Below are positions 44,825 to 54,100 of a stretch of DNA of 64,000 nt, piece after piece (position 1 is the first letter of the stretch; the number at the start of each line of letters is the position of its first letter). Location: positions 744,001 to 808,000 of the forward strand of contig CAVWLA010000003.1 of NCBI GenBank assembly GCA_963755825.1. The letters run 5' to 3'. The DNA comes from DATBQN01 sp963755825 (lineage in GTDB: Bacteria; Acidobacteriota; Thermoanaerobaculia; Multivoradales; UBA5704). The notes under the pieces were generated by a model. That model had not been told where the DNA came from. It saw only the letters and a list, made by a program, of their open reading frames with translations, and ran no database searches. A program made the position numbers and the translations under genes.

Positions 44825-44969
44825 TGAAGGACCCCTATCCTAGGTGCTGAGATGTCGATTGCTGAGCGCGCAGTTCTTATCAGACGACCCGGGAAAAGTC
44901 CAGGCGATCTGCGGCGAAAAGGGGCCGCCGCCCTGCCGCCTCGCGCACCGCATCCAGAGGAGCGGGCCG

Positions 44970-46790
44970 TCAGGCGACCGACTGCAGCGCGAAGGGCCCG
45001 GCGGTGGCGAAGACCTTCGCCGCGGCGCGCGCCGCCGGCCCCACCACCGCCACCCGCGCCGGGTCGAGACCGAGGGCGAGCAGGCGCTCGCGCCCCGCGG
45101 CGTCGGCGGCGGCCACCCCGTCCAGCTGGCCGTAGAACCAGCGCACGTAGGCGCGCGCCGAGGCCGCCACGGCATCGCTCGCCGCGGCCGCCGCGATCCG
45201 CCGCAGCAGGCCGTGCGGATAGACGCCCAGGAGGCGGAGGCCGAGGAGTTTCGCCGCCAGCAACCCGGCGAGGCCGAGCGGGCCGGGGGCGCTCACCACG
45301 ATCTGCGCGTAGCGGGCGCGCTCGCAGTGATCGATGACGGGGAGGAGCGGCGGCACCGCCAGGCGGGGGAGATCGGCGCCGAGCGGCAGCGTGAAGAGCG
45401 GCGGGAAGACCACGCCGTCGAGGCCGGGCCCCGCCGCGGCGCCGCCGCAGCGGATCGCCACCAGGCCGCCCAAGCCGCCCACGCCGCCGCCCGCTCCGCA
45501 TCCGAAGGCGAGCCGCGCGGCGAGGGCGCGGGTCCGCGCCGCCGGCCCGTCGGCGAGCGGATCGGCGAACCAGGCGGCGGCGCCGCAGCCGGCGGCGACC
45601 GCCGCGCAGCCGGGGAAGCGCGCCGCGGCGGCGTCGAGCAGGTCGCGGTCGCGGTGCTGGGCGTTGAGAGCGACGAGGAACGGGGCGCTGGTGAGGGCGA
45701 GCGGCGCGGCCTGCACCGCCGCGGCGCCGAGGCAGCCGGCGAGCCGGCCGCGCCGCAGCTCGCGGACGAAGGCGGCGGCGAGATCCTCGAGCGCCCGCGC
45801 GGTCGCCCGGTTGGCGCAGGCGAAGCCCGCCTCCTCGACCGCGAGAGCGGAAGAGCTCCGCCGCCCGCCGCGCGGCGAGCTCGCCCTGAGGAGACCGCCG
45901 AGGCCGCCCATGGTCGCGAAGCGGCGCCGCGGCTCCTCCGGCGGCTTGGCAAGGGCCGCGAGGAGGCGCGCGAAGGGGTCCCGGCGGCCGCCGAGGAAGG
46001 GCAGGAAGCGGCGGCGGTAGAACTCGTAGGCGATGGCGTAGAGGCTCTGGGTAAGGCGGAGCGTCGAGCCGGTGGCGCCGCCGGGGGTCGAGGCGCCGCG
46101 GCGCAGCTGGGCGAGGAAGCCCTCGACCGTCGCCGCCGCCGGCGTCGCCGTCCAGGTCGTCGCGATGAAGAGCCCGCCGTGGTCGTCGCTGCCGCCGGTC
46201 AGGCACTTCTCCCACGGCCGCGGGCTCTGCGGGATCAGCCGATGGCGCTCGGCGAGGTCGCCCACGATCTCGTCCGTCAGCCCGCCGACGATCGCCTGCA
46301 GCAGCTCGTTGGCGCGCCGGTCGTGGATGCCGTTGAGACCCTCGAAGCGGTCGAAGAGGACGAGCAGCTTCTCGAGGTGCGCCAGCGTCAGCCGGCCGTT
46401 GACGCGCACCAGCGGGTGCGCCACGGAGTGCACGATGCCCTCGGCGACCAGGTAGTCGCGGAGGGCGTAGATGTCGCCGCGCCGGCGCTGGATCTCGCCG
46501 TGCTGCGCCTCGCTGATGCCGATCGCCAGGCAGTGGACGTGGCAGCCGTCCTCGGGGAAGGCGGCGGTGATCTCCTCCGAGAGAAAGGTGCCGGGGAGGT
46601 GGGCGATCTCGAGGGCGCCGGCGATCGCGTCGTGATCGGAGATGGTGACGAAGTCCATGCCGCGCTCGCGGCAGCGGCGGTGGATGGCGCGCGGCTCGCT
46701 GAAGCTCTCCGGCGCGCCGGCCTGCCGCAGCAGCCACTCCGTGGGGCGGTTCGAATGCTTGCTGTGCACGTGCAGATCGGCTCTGGTCAT
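44970..46790 (-). CDS. PHP-domain protein with C-terminal glycosyltransferase-like region
   Basis: A 606-residue protein. Residues 1-220 form a PHP metal-dependent phosphoesterase domain: ADLHVHSKHSNRPTEWLL, FVTISDHDAIAG, HVHCLAIGI, HSVAHPL and GGSDDHGG supply the expected ligands. Residues about 410-606 resemble the N-terminal half of a GT4-type glycosyltransferase (FPPLFTLPLGADLP, QIVVSAPGPLGLAGLLAAKLL, YVRWFYGQLDGV, LLALGLDPARVAVVG). Similar fusions I recall carry a complete transferase, so this one may be C-terminally shortened; it ends soon after ARVAVVG. GAGGAGGGG precedes the ATG. Substrate is unknown. Confidence 0.75.
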   Translation of the reverse strand: MTRADLHVHSKHSNRPTEWLLRQAGAPESFSEPRAIHRRCRERGMDFVTISDHDAIAGALEIAHLPGTFLSEEITAAFPEDGCHVHCLAIGISEAQHGEIQRRRGDIYALRDYLVAEGIVHSVAHPLVRVNGRLTLAHLEKLLVLFDRFEGLNGIHDRRANELLQAIVGGLTDEIVGDLAERHRLIPQSPRPWEKCLTGGSDDHGGLFIATTWTATPAAATVEGFLAQLRRGASTPGGATGSTLRLTQSLYAIAYEFYRRRFLPFLGGRRDPFARLLAALAKPPEEPRRRFATMGGLGGLLRASSPRGGRRSSSALAVEEAGFACANRATARALEDLAAAFVRELRRGRLAGCLGAAAVQAAPLALTSAPFLVALNAQHRDRDLLDAAAARFPGCAAVAAGCGAAAWFADPLADGPAARTRALAARLAFGCGAGGGVGGLGGLVAIRCGGAAAGPGLDGVVFPPLFTLPLGADLPRLAVPPLLPVIDHCERARYAQIVVSAPGPLGLAGLLAAKLLGLRLLGVYPHGLLRRIAAAAASDAVAASARAYVRWFYGQLDGVAAADAAGRERLLALGLDPARVAVVGPAARAAAKVFATAGPFALQSVA

Positions 46791-46949
46791 CAGGCGGTCC
46801 CCTCCTCGATGCGGCCGCCGAAGCGGGCGCGGTCCGGTGTGCCGGGATCGGCGATGCTCGTCCGTGGAGAGGATAGGGATCGGGTGCGGTGAGGCGGTGG
46901 CGAAACGGTGGCAGAACGCGAACGCGATGGCGACGCCTCGACGCGAGGA

Positions 46950-46975
46950 GCGGGGTGGAGACGTCTCCACCCCGC
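46950..46975. terminator. 26-bp perfect palindrome beyond the RHS gene, probable terminator hairpin
   Basis: Half-site GCGGGGTGGAGAC followed without a gap by its reverse complement, about 20 bases after the stop of the second RHS gene and before the PHP gene. Its position suggests transcription termination or message protection; there is no T run, so Rho-independent action is uncertain. Palindromic centre GACGTC. Confidence 0.5.
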
Positions 46976-46995
46976 GGTCGATCCTGGCGGGCCGC

Positions 46996-49900
46996 CTAGT
47001 CCACGATTCCCGGCGGAGGTACGAACCGGGGCGGTGCGACGATGCGCGGCACCTCCTTGCCCTCGTCCTGGGGATTGGGGTGCGTCGCCTCGGGCTCATC
47101 GACGTCGGTCGAGGTCCAACCCGGACCGTAGCAGTCGGGGCGCCAGAGCCAGTCGTTCGAGCTGGCGCCGAAGCATGGGCTGCGCGGATCGTCGGTGCTC
47201 TTGGGGTCGAAATTGGGCAGCGGGTTGGGGCCGGTGAAGCAGGGCCCGTTGCCGTGGCAGGGATCGGCAGGCGAGGGGTCCGGCAACCGCAGCGGCGGCG
47301 GCTTGACCGGCGTCGGCGCGAGCGGCGGCGCCGGCGGGCAGACGCCGCCCTTGGCGCCCGGGCAGAGCTGCGGATGGGGGCCGGCGGGGAGGTGCTTCGG
47401 CCGCTTCGGCGCGACGAAGGGGTCGCAGGGTTTGAGGCCCAGCGGATCGATCGTGTTCTCCGGGTCGCCGCCGGCGTAAGCGTAGAGGTTCAGGCCGCCG
47501 TCGAAGTCGATCGGGTCGCGGCTCTCCCAGCGCCCGAGGTCGGGGTCGTAGGCGCGGTACATGGTGAGGCCGAGGCCGGAGGGCGCGTGGTAGAAGGTCC
47601 CCGCGAAGCCGAGCCGCGGCGGCGCGCCGAGGTTGATGGTCAGGCGGCCGAAGGGGTCGTAATCGTAGCGGGCGGCAACCTGGCCGCTGGCGTCGGTCAC
47701 CTCGCGCACGCTCCCCAGGTGGTCGTAGGAGAAGTAGTAGTTGGCGCCCGCCGACTGCATGCCGCCGGGGAAGAAGCGGGTGAGCACCGGCTCGACGGGG
47801 ACGGTGACGCTCACCGCGAGATTCGGCGTCAGGTCGCCGAACCAGGCGACGCCGTCCTGCACCATCTGCCACTGGAAGTTGTAGGTCCCCGGCACGCTGG
47901 GAGCGGTGACCAGGAAGGTGAAGGTCTTCAGCTGCCCGTGGCCGATGCTGTCGGCGGGGTCGAGGTAGGCCCGCGGGACGCCCCAGGTGGTGTTGTTCTG
48001 CGGGTTCGACGAGCCCAGGCGATAGCTCGCCGCCGCCGTCCATGCGGCGGTGCCGGTGTTGCGGAAGGCGATCGAGACCGGCACCGTGGCGCCGGTCGCG
48101 ATCGTCGCCGGCATCGACTGCGAGACGTACTGCGCGAGCTGCGTCGCCGCCACCACCGAGACCGCGACGTTCGGCGTCAGGTCGCCGAACCAGGCGACGT
48201 TCTCGACCAGCATCTGCCATTGGAAGTTGTAGGTGCCCGGCGTGGCGGGGGCGGTGATGGTGAGGGTGAAGGTCTTCTGCTGCCCCTGGGCGACCGAATC
48301 GCCGCTCGCCAGGTAGCCCCTCGCCGGCCCCCAGATGGCATTGTTCTGCGGGTTGGAGGAGCCCAGCCGGACGTTGCCGGCCGCCGTCCAGACCGCGGTG
48401 CCGGCGTTCTGCATGGTGACGGAGACCGTGTAGGAGCTGCCGGCGACCATCGAGGTGGGGACGCTCTGGGCGACGAATTGGGCGAGGTTGGCGGCCGGCG
48501 ATGAGGCGACCGCGATGGCGAGGTCAGGAGTCACGGCGCCGATCCAGGCGACGTTTTCCTGCACCAGCTGCCACTGGAAGTGGTAGGTCCCCGCCGTCGC
48601 CGGCGCCTTGACGTTGAAGGTGAAGGTCTTCTGCTGGCCGGGGGCGATCGCCTCGCCGGCCGCGAGATAGACCCGGGCGAGGCCCCAGGTGGCGTTGTTC
48701 TGCGGGTTGCTGCTCCCCAGCCGGTAGCTCGCCGCCGCCGTCCAGGTGGTGGTGCCGGTGTTGCTCAGGGTGACCGAGGCGCTGTAGACGCCGCCGGCGA
48801 CCATCGCCGCCGGCACGCTCTGCGCCACGAAGGCGGCGTTGTCGCCGGCGGCGGTCGCCGCGAGGGCGCCGTCGGCGGCCCGCCGCGGCCTGACGACGGC
48901 GGCGCGGGCGAGCCGGCGCGGGATGGTGGCGGTGGTGGCGGTGGCATCGCGCTCCTCCACCATCTCGCCCCCCACCCAGATGTAGTGGCGCTTCGACGTC
49001 ACGGCGCCCTGGTCGGACTCGATGATCATCGCCCGCCGGCCGAGCCCGTCGTAGCCGAACTCGCTGCGATGGGTGCCGACGTTGATCGCCGCCAGCCGGT
49101 TCTCGGCGTCCCACTCGTAGGTCCGCAGGCCGTCGGCGAGGAGGTTGCCGTTGGCGTCGTATTGGAACGGCTGAATCTGGCCGGCGTCGGCGACGAGCGC
49201 CGAGGCGGCGGCGCGGACGCGGCCGTCGGCATGGCTGGTGGCGGTGATGGTCACCGTGCCGAGGGTCGGCGGCGCGGTGAACAGGCCGCCGGCGTCGATC
49301 GAGCCCGCCGAGGCCGCCCAGGCGACGGCGGTGTCGGTTGAGCCGGTGACCGCGGCGGTGAACTGGCGGGTGGCGCCGCGCGCCAGCACCGTCGACGCCG
49401 GCGCCACCGCGAGGGCGATCTGCGGCGCCGCGCCGACGGTGACGGTGGCGATCCCCTGCACCGCCTGCCCCGCCGCGGCGGCGACCGCCACGACGTGGTA
49501 GGTCCCCGCCGCCGCCGGCGCCGTGTAGACGCCGGCGCTGGAGACCGCCCCTCCCGCCGCCCCTTCGGCGACGCTCCAGGCGACCGCCGGGTTGGCCGCG
49601 CCGGTGACCTGAGCGCGGAACGCCTGGCTGCCGCCGAGCGGCAGGCTCGCCCACGAGGGCGACACCATGAGGTCCTCGCCGACGGTGACGGTCGCCGTCG
49701 CCGACTTCGTGGGGTCGGCCAGCGCGGCGGCGGTGACGACGTAGACGCCGGGCGTCGCCGGCGCCGTGAACAGGCCGCTCGACGCCACCGCGGCGGCCGC
49801 CGGCCCCGCCACCGACCAGGTCACCGCCTGATTGAGATGCGGCTCGCCGTTCTGGCCGAGGACGACGGCGGTGAGCCCCTCCTGCTGGCCAGAGTCGACG

Positions 49901-51174
49901 ATCGAGCGCGCCGGCGACAGGGCGACGCCGGTCACCGGGATGGTGGCGGCGACGGTCACCGCCGCGGTGGCGGCGGCGACCGGGCTCGCCACCGTCTGCA
50001 CGCTCACCGCATAGGTCCCGGCGGCGGTCCCGGCCGGCACGCGCAGCAGGCCGCCGGCGGAGATCTGCCCTCCGGGCACGGTGGTCGACCAGCGCGTCTG
50101 CGCCGCCTGCGGGCTCCCCGTCACGTCGGCCAGGAACTGCCGCGAGGTGCCGGGCGGCACGACGATCGCCGACGGCGAGACCCTTGCCACGATCATCTGC
50201 ACGGTGGCCGTCGCCACGGTGCCGCCGGCGTCGCTCTGCGCGTAGACGTGCAGCACGCCCCCCGGCTTGGTCGGGTCGTGGGCCAGGCAGGCCGTGTTGC
50301 TGCCGCTGGCGTTCATGCCGCCGTCCGCATCGTCGGTCCACCAGTTGACGCCCGGGTCAGAGGTGTTGATGGTGGTGGCGGTGAAGCAGTTGTGGCTCTG
50401 CAGCCCGGCGGCGAAGGTCGCAGCGGTCGGGCTGATCGCCGCCGCCGGCGGCGGCAGCACGGTGATCACCCGCGAGGTCGAGACCGCCGGCTCCTTGACG
50501 CTCTGCGCCGTCAACAGGAAGTTTCCCGCCGTGTAGCCGGCAGTGTAGGTGGTCGCCTGGGTATCGCACGACGTGCACGGACTGTCGGGGATCTGGGTGC
50601 CGCCGCCGTTGAGCGTCCAGGTCACGCTCTTGTCGCTGCCGCCGCCGTACGCCATGCCGGTGAGCGCCGCGACGAAGCGCGCCGTCTCCCCCTGCGGCAC
50701 CTGCGACGGCCCGCTGATGGTGATCACCAGCGGGTTGACCTTGATCTGCATGCTGGCTGCGGGCAACCCGGCGCGGCTCACCGTCACGGTGTAGGTGCCG
50801 GGGGTGAACTGCGAGGCGAATGCGGCGCCCGAGCCGAACGGGCTGCCGTAGGGGTTGGAGGGGCTGTCGGTGGTGCCCAGGGAGGCGCCGGTCCCGGTCA
50901 GCGTCCACGTCCAGGAACACGGTCCGTAGTTGATGGAGCCGCACGGTGGCCCCGAGGATCCCCCGCCCGGCACGACCGCCGCGGAGAGGAAGATCTGAGA
51001 GTTCTGATCGACTGTCGCCGCGGACGGCGACAGCGCGATCGACTGCGCCGCGGCCGGCGCCGGCAGGATGATGAGGATGGCCGTGAGGTGGAGAGCGGCG
51101 GCGAAGGCGCCGAGGGCGCTCCGGCCGGAGCGCAGGCGGCTGGCGAGAGATCGCAGGTTGCTCGTTCCGTTCAC
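46996..51174 (-). CDS. Secreted RHS-repeat protein, C-terminal piece, with Ig-like domains
   Basis: A 1392-residue protein starting at GTG 51174 (GTGA overlap with the upstream RHS gene) with its own signal peptide (residues about 20-45, ending PAPAAAQS). Several bacterial Ig-like domains fill about 46-640, some of the Big-type pattern (VTWSVAGPAAAAV...GVYVVTAAA). YD repeats resume with FQYDANGNLLADGLRTYEWD and GYDGLGRRAMI. Three NBR1-Ig-like repeats follow, then the RHS core end YFSYDHLGSVREVTDASGQV, YDYDPFGRL, GLGLTMYRAYDPDLGRWESR, DPIDFDGGLNLYAYAGGDP and the boundary DPLGL. The variable tip of about 140 residues is Pro/Cys-rich with no toxin domain I recognise. Confidence 0.85.
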   Translation of the reverse strand: MNGTSNLRSLASRLRSGRSALGAFAAALHLTAILIILPAPAAAQSIALSPSAATVDQNSQIFLSAAVVPGGGSSGPPCGSINYGPCSWTWTLTGTGASLGTTDSPSNPYGSPFGSGAAFASQFTPGTYTVTVSRAGLPAASMQIKVNPLVITISGPSQVPQGETARFVAALTGMAYGGGSDKSVTWTLNGGGTQIPDSPCTSCDTQATTYTAGYTAGNFLLTAQSVKEPAVSTSRVITVLPPPAAAISPTAATFAAGLQSHNCFTATTINTSDPGVNWWTDDADGGMNASGSNTACLAHDPTKPGGVLHVYAQSDAGGTVATATVQMIVARVSPSAIVVPPGTSRQFLADVTGSPQAAQTRWSTTVPGGQISAGGLLRVPAGTAAGTYAVSVQTVASPVAAATAAVTVAATIPVTGVALSPARSIVDSGQQEGLTAVVLGQNGEPHLNQAVTWSVAGPAAAAVASSGLFTAPATPGVYVVTAAALADPTKSATATVTVGEDLMVSPSWASLPLGGSQAFRAQVTGAANPAVAWSVAEGAAGGAVSSAGVYTAPAAAGTYHVVAVAAAAGQAVQGIATVTVGAAPQIALAVAPASTVLARGATRQFTAAVTGSTDTAVAWAASAGSIDAGGLFTAPPTLGTVTITATSHADGRVRAAASALVADAGQIQPFQYDANGNLLADGLRTYEWDAENRLAAINVGTHRSEFGYDGLGRRAMIIESDQGAVTSKRHYIWVGGEMVEERDATATTATIPRRLARAAVVRPRRAADGALAATAAGDNAAFVAQSVPAAMVAGGVYSASVTLSNTGTTTWTAAASYRLGSSNPQNNATWGLARVYLAAGEAIAPGQQKTFTFNVKAPATAGTYHFQWQLVQENVAWIGAVTPDLAIAVASSPAANLAQFVAQSVPTSMVAGSSYTVSVTMQNAGTAVWTAAGNVRLGSSNPQNNAIWGPARGYLASGDSVAQGQQKTFTLTITAPATPGTYNFQWQMLVENVAWFGDLTPNVAVSVVAATQLAQYVSQSMPATIATGATVPVSIAFRNTGTAAWTAAASYRLGSSNPQNNTTWGVPRAYLDPADSIGHGQLKTFTFLVTAPSVPGTYNFQWQMVQDGVAWFGDLTPNLAVSVTVPVEPVLTRFFPGGMQSAGANYYFSYDHLGSVREVTDASGQVAARYDYDPFGRLTINLGAPPRLGFAGTFYHAPSGLGLTMYRAYDPDLGRWESRDPIDFDGGLNLYAYAGGDPENTIDPLGLKPCDPFVAPKRPKHLPAGPHPQLCPGAKGGVCPPAPPLAPTPVKPPPLRLPDPSPADPCHGNGPCFTGPNPLPNFDPKSTDDPRSPCFGASSNDWLWRPDCYGPGWTSTDVDEPEATHPNPQDEGKEVPRIVAPPRFVPPPGIVD
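47810..48850 (-). repeat. Three NBR1-Ig-like repeats in the RHS C-terminal piece
   Basis: Three copies of about 115-118 residues, each with FVAQSVP or a variant, LGSSNPQNN, a Gly/Gln-Lys-Thr-Phe strand and TYNFQWQM-VENVAWFG-LTPN. Copies are spaced roughly 350 bases apart at the DNA level. The pattern matches the Ig-like domain of the NBR1 type, which is common in bacterial surface proteins and probably binds protein or glycan. Confidence 0.8.
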
Positions 51175-54100
51175 TGGCGGCCTCCTTCGGCGCGGTGCGC
51201 GGGCGCGGCGGGGGAGCTGGCGGGTTTGGCGCCGTCGGCGGCGGCGGGCGGCGCCGGCGGTCGCGCGCGCCGGGCGCGCGCCGCGGCCATCGCCGCCTGT
51301 GCCTGCTGGGTGAGGCCGCGCTCGATGCCCACCAGCTGGTTGGCGCCGTCGAAGGTGGCCGTCGCGACGGTGTTGTCGACCGTCTCGCTGGTGCGGTTGC
51401 CGGCCGCGTCGTAGCCGAAGGCGAGGTTGTGGAGGACGCCGACGGGCGGCTGCGCGGGGTCGCTCGTCTGCAGGCGCCCGAGGAGCTGCAGGGCGCCGTC
51501 GTAGGCGAAGCTGTAGAAGCGCCCCGCCGGGTTGACGGCGTCGCGCCAGACGAGGCCGACGATCTGGTCCTGGCCGAGGTCGTAGGTGTAGTCGAACTGC
51601 GAGAGGTTGGTGCCGCCGGCCGCGGCGCCCCAGCGCAGCCTCGCCAGCCGGAAGTCGTGCGCCGCGTCGAGGTAGGTGAGCGCCGCACCCTGGCCGTTGG
51701 GGTAGCTCTGCGTCGTCACCCGGCTCGACGAGCCGTCGTAGGTCGAGGAGAAGGTCCCCAGCGGGCTGCTGACCGACGCCACGCGGTCGAGGGCGTCGAA
51801 CGAGGTGGTCACCGCCACGCCGTCGATGGCGCGGCCGATCTGCCGTCCGATGACGTCGTACTGAAAGGTGACCGTGTGGTCCGGCGCCGGCGCCGAGATG
51901 CTGGCGAGCTCGCCGGCGCCGGCGACCCCCGCCGGGTTGTAGGCGTAGGCGGTGGTGCCGAAGCCGTCGGTGAGGAGCGCCAGGCGCTGATAGCTGGGGT
52001 CCCACTGGTAGGCGACGCCGGGCGTCGAGCGGACCGCGTTCTGGTAGGCGACCGACGCCAGCGTGTCGTCGGCGTTGTAGGCGTAGGCCGTCGTCTGGTT
52101 GAGCGCGTCGGTGCGGCGGATCAGCCGCCCCGAGCCGTCGTAGGCGTAGAGGGCGCCGGTCTGGCCGTTGAGCTGGCGGCCGACGACGCGGTTCAAGCCG
52201 TCGCGCAGCCAGGTCGTCTGGTTGCCGAGCGCGTCGGTGAGCTGGCCCAGGGCACCGCAGGCACACCAGGAGTAGAGCGTGGAACGGTTCGCCGGGTCGG
52301 TCGCCGAGATCAGGCGGTCGGCCGGATCGTAGGCGAACCTCGTCACCCGCCCGAGCCGGTCGTGGGCCTCGACCACGTCGAGCCGATCGAAGACCACCGA
52401 GTCGGCGGTGCCGTCCGGGTAGGTGATGCGGGTCAGGCGATCGAGGTTGTCGTAGTCGAGGGTGAGGGTGTAGCCGTCGGTCGAGGTCCAGGTGCGCACG
52501 CGGTCGAAGGCGTCGTAGGTGTAGCTCTCCTGGAGCGTCGTGCCGGCGCGCGCCACCTGGCGGAGGAAGCCCTGCGCGTCGTAGGTGAGGTTGGTGGTGA
52601 CGCCGTCCGGCCGCCGGCTCGAGGTGAGCTGGCCGGCCGCGTTGTAGGTCGCCGACCAGACCTGGCCGGCGAAATCGGTGCGGGTGACCGGCAGGTGGAG
52701 CGAGTTGTAGGTGTAGGCGGCCATCTGCTCGCCGACGCCGCCGTCGAGCAGGTCGTTGCGCACCGACGCGAGGTCGAGCCCGTTGGCGGCGTAGCGCAGC
52801 GAGAACCTGCGGCCGACGGGATCGGTCAGGCTCTGGACGCGCCCCGAGCCGTCGTAGGTCCACGAGGTGCGCTGCTCGACGCCGTTGTCGAGCACCTGGG
52901 CGAGGGTCGAGGGGGACGACAGGCTGCCCTGGAAGATCGTCGACGACTGTCCGGGGTAGGCGAACCAGATGCGGTGCTGGCCCTGCGCCTGGACGCTCTC
53001 CGGGATCGACGACGCCGCGATGTTGTTGGGGCCGCCGGTGGCGTCGTGGAGCCAGTGCAGGAGGTAGGTGGCGTTGACGTAGCGGTTCGCATCCGCGTCG
53101 CTGTACTGCTGCATGGCGGTCTGGTTCCAGTAGAAGGTGTTGCGGAAGCGCAGGAACTGGTTCTGGAAGCCCGCCGGGACCGCCTCCGTCGTCGAGTCGG
53201 CGATGCCGGGAGCCTCGTGGATGAACTCGATGCGCTCCTGGTCGCCGAGCGGATCGGTCGCCAGCAGCCAGCGCACGTTGCCGATGTCGGAGGGGCTCGC
53301 CGGCGGGTGCTCGCCCATGTCGAAGGTCGTCGTGCCGTAGGGGGTGGTGAGGGCGCTCATGAAATCGATCGGCAGCGAGGCGTCGTAGCTCGCCGGGCCG
53401 TAGGTGAAGAGCGACGTCATGCCGGCGGCGTCGGTGACGCTCCGCAGCATGCCGCCGGCGTACTGGAGGACGGCCTGGCGGCCGAACGGATCGGTCACCG
53501 CGGTGACCTTGTAGGGATCGGCGGCGAGGCCGTAGGCGAGCGTCGTCCGCTGGCCGAGCGCATCGGCGATCGAGAGCAGGCGCGAGGTGGCCGGATCGTA
53601 GGACAGCGTCACCGTGTTGCCGGCGGGGTCGGCGACCGCGGTGAGAAAATACTTGCGCATCGTCGCCGCGCCGTCGGACTGGGCGTAGACGTCCTGCGAG
53701 CCGTCCGGGTAGCGGCGGACGAAGGAGACCGCGCCGCCGGCGACCGTGCGCACGACCGTCTCGTGGTAGCCGGCGACGTTCGGCCCGTAGGTGCCGCTGG
53801 CGCTGCCGGCGAGGTGCGGCAGGATGAACGAGCCGCCGCCGCGCTCCGCCAGCCGGACCGTCTGGCCGGTGTTCTGCGGGTCGTCGTCCTCGACGTAGGA
53901 GAGCCAGTCGAAGCTCCAGCGCGGGCCGAGGTTGGTGAAGGTGAAGGTCTGCGGCTGGAAGTCCTCGCGGCTGTTGTAGGTGATGCCGAGCTCGATCGCC
54001 GGCCCGCGCGGCGGCGCGTAGCCGACCGGCGTGTCGGTGACGTTCAAGCTGACCACCGCGACGTGGAAGTCGTACTCCGGCATGCCGCGGCCGTGCGGCC

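Noticed and set aside
51171..51174. Simple sequencing frameshift splitting one RHS gene
   Set aside because: The downstream frame opens with its own signal peptide and Ig-like domains rather than continuing the YD repeats; kept only as an alternative to test.
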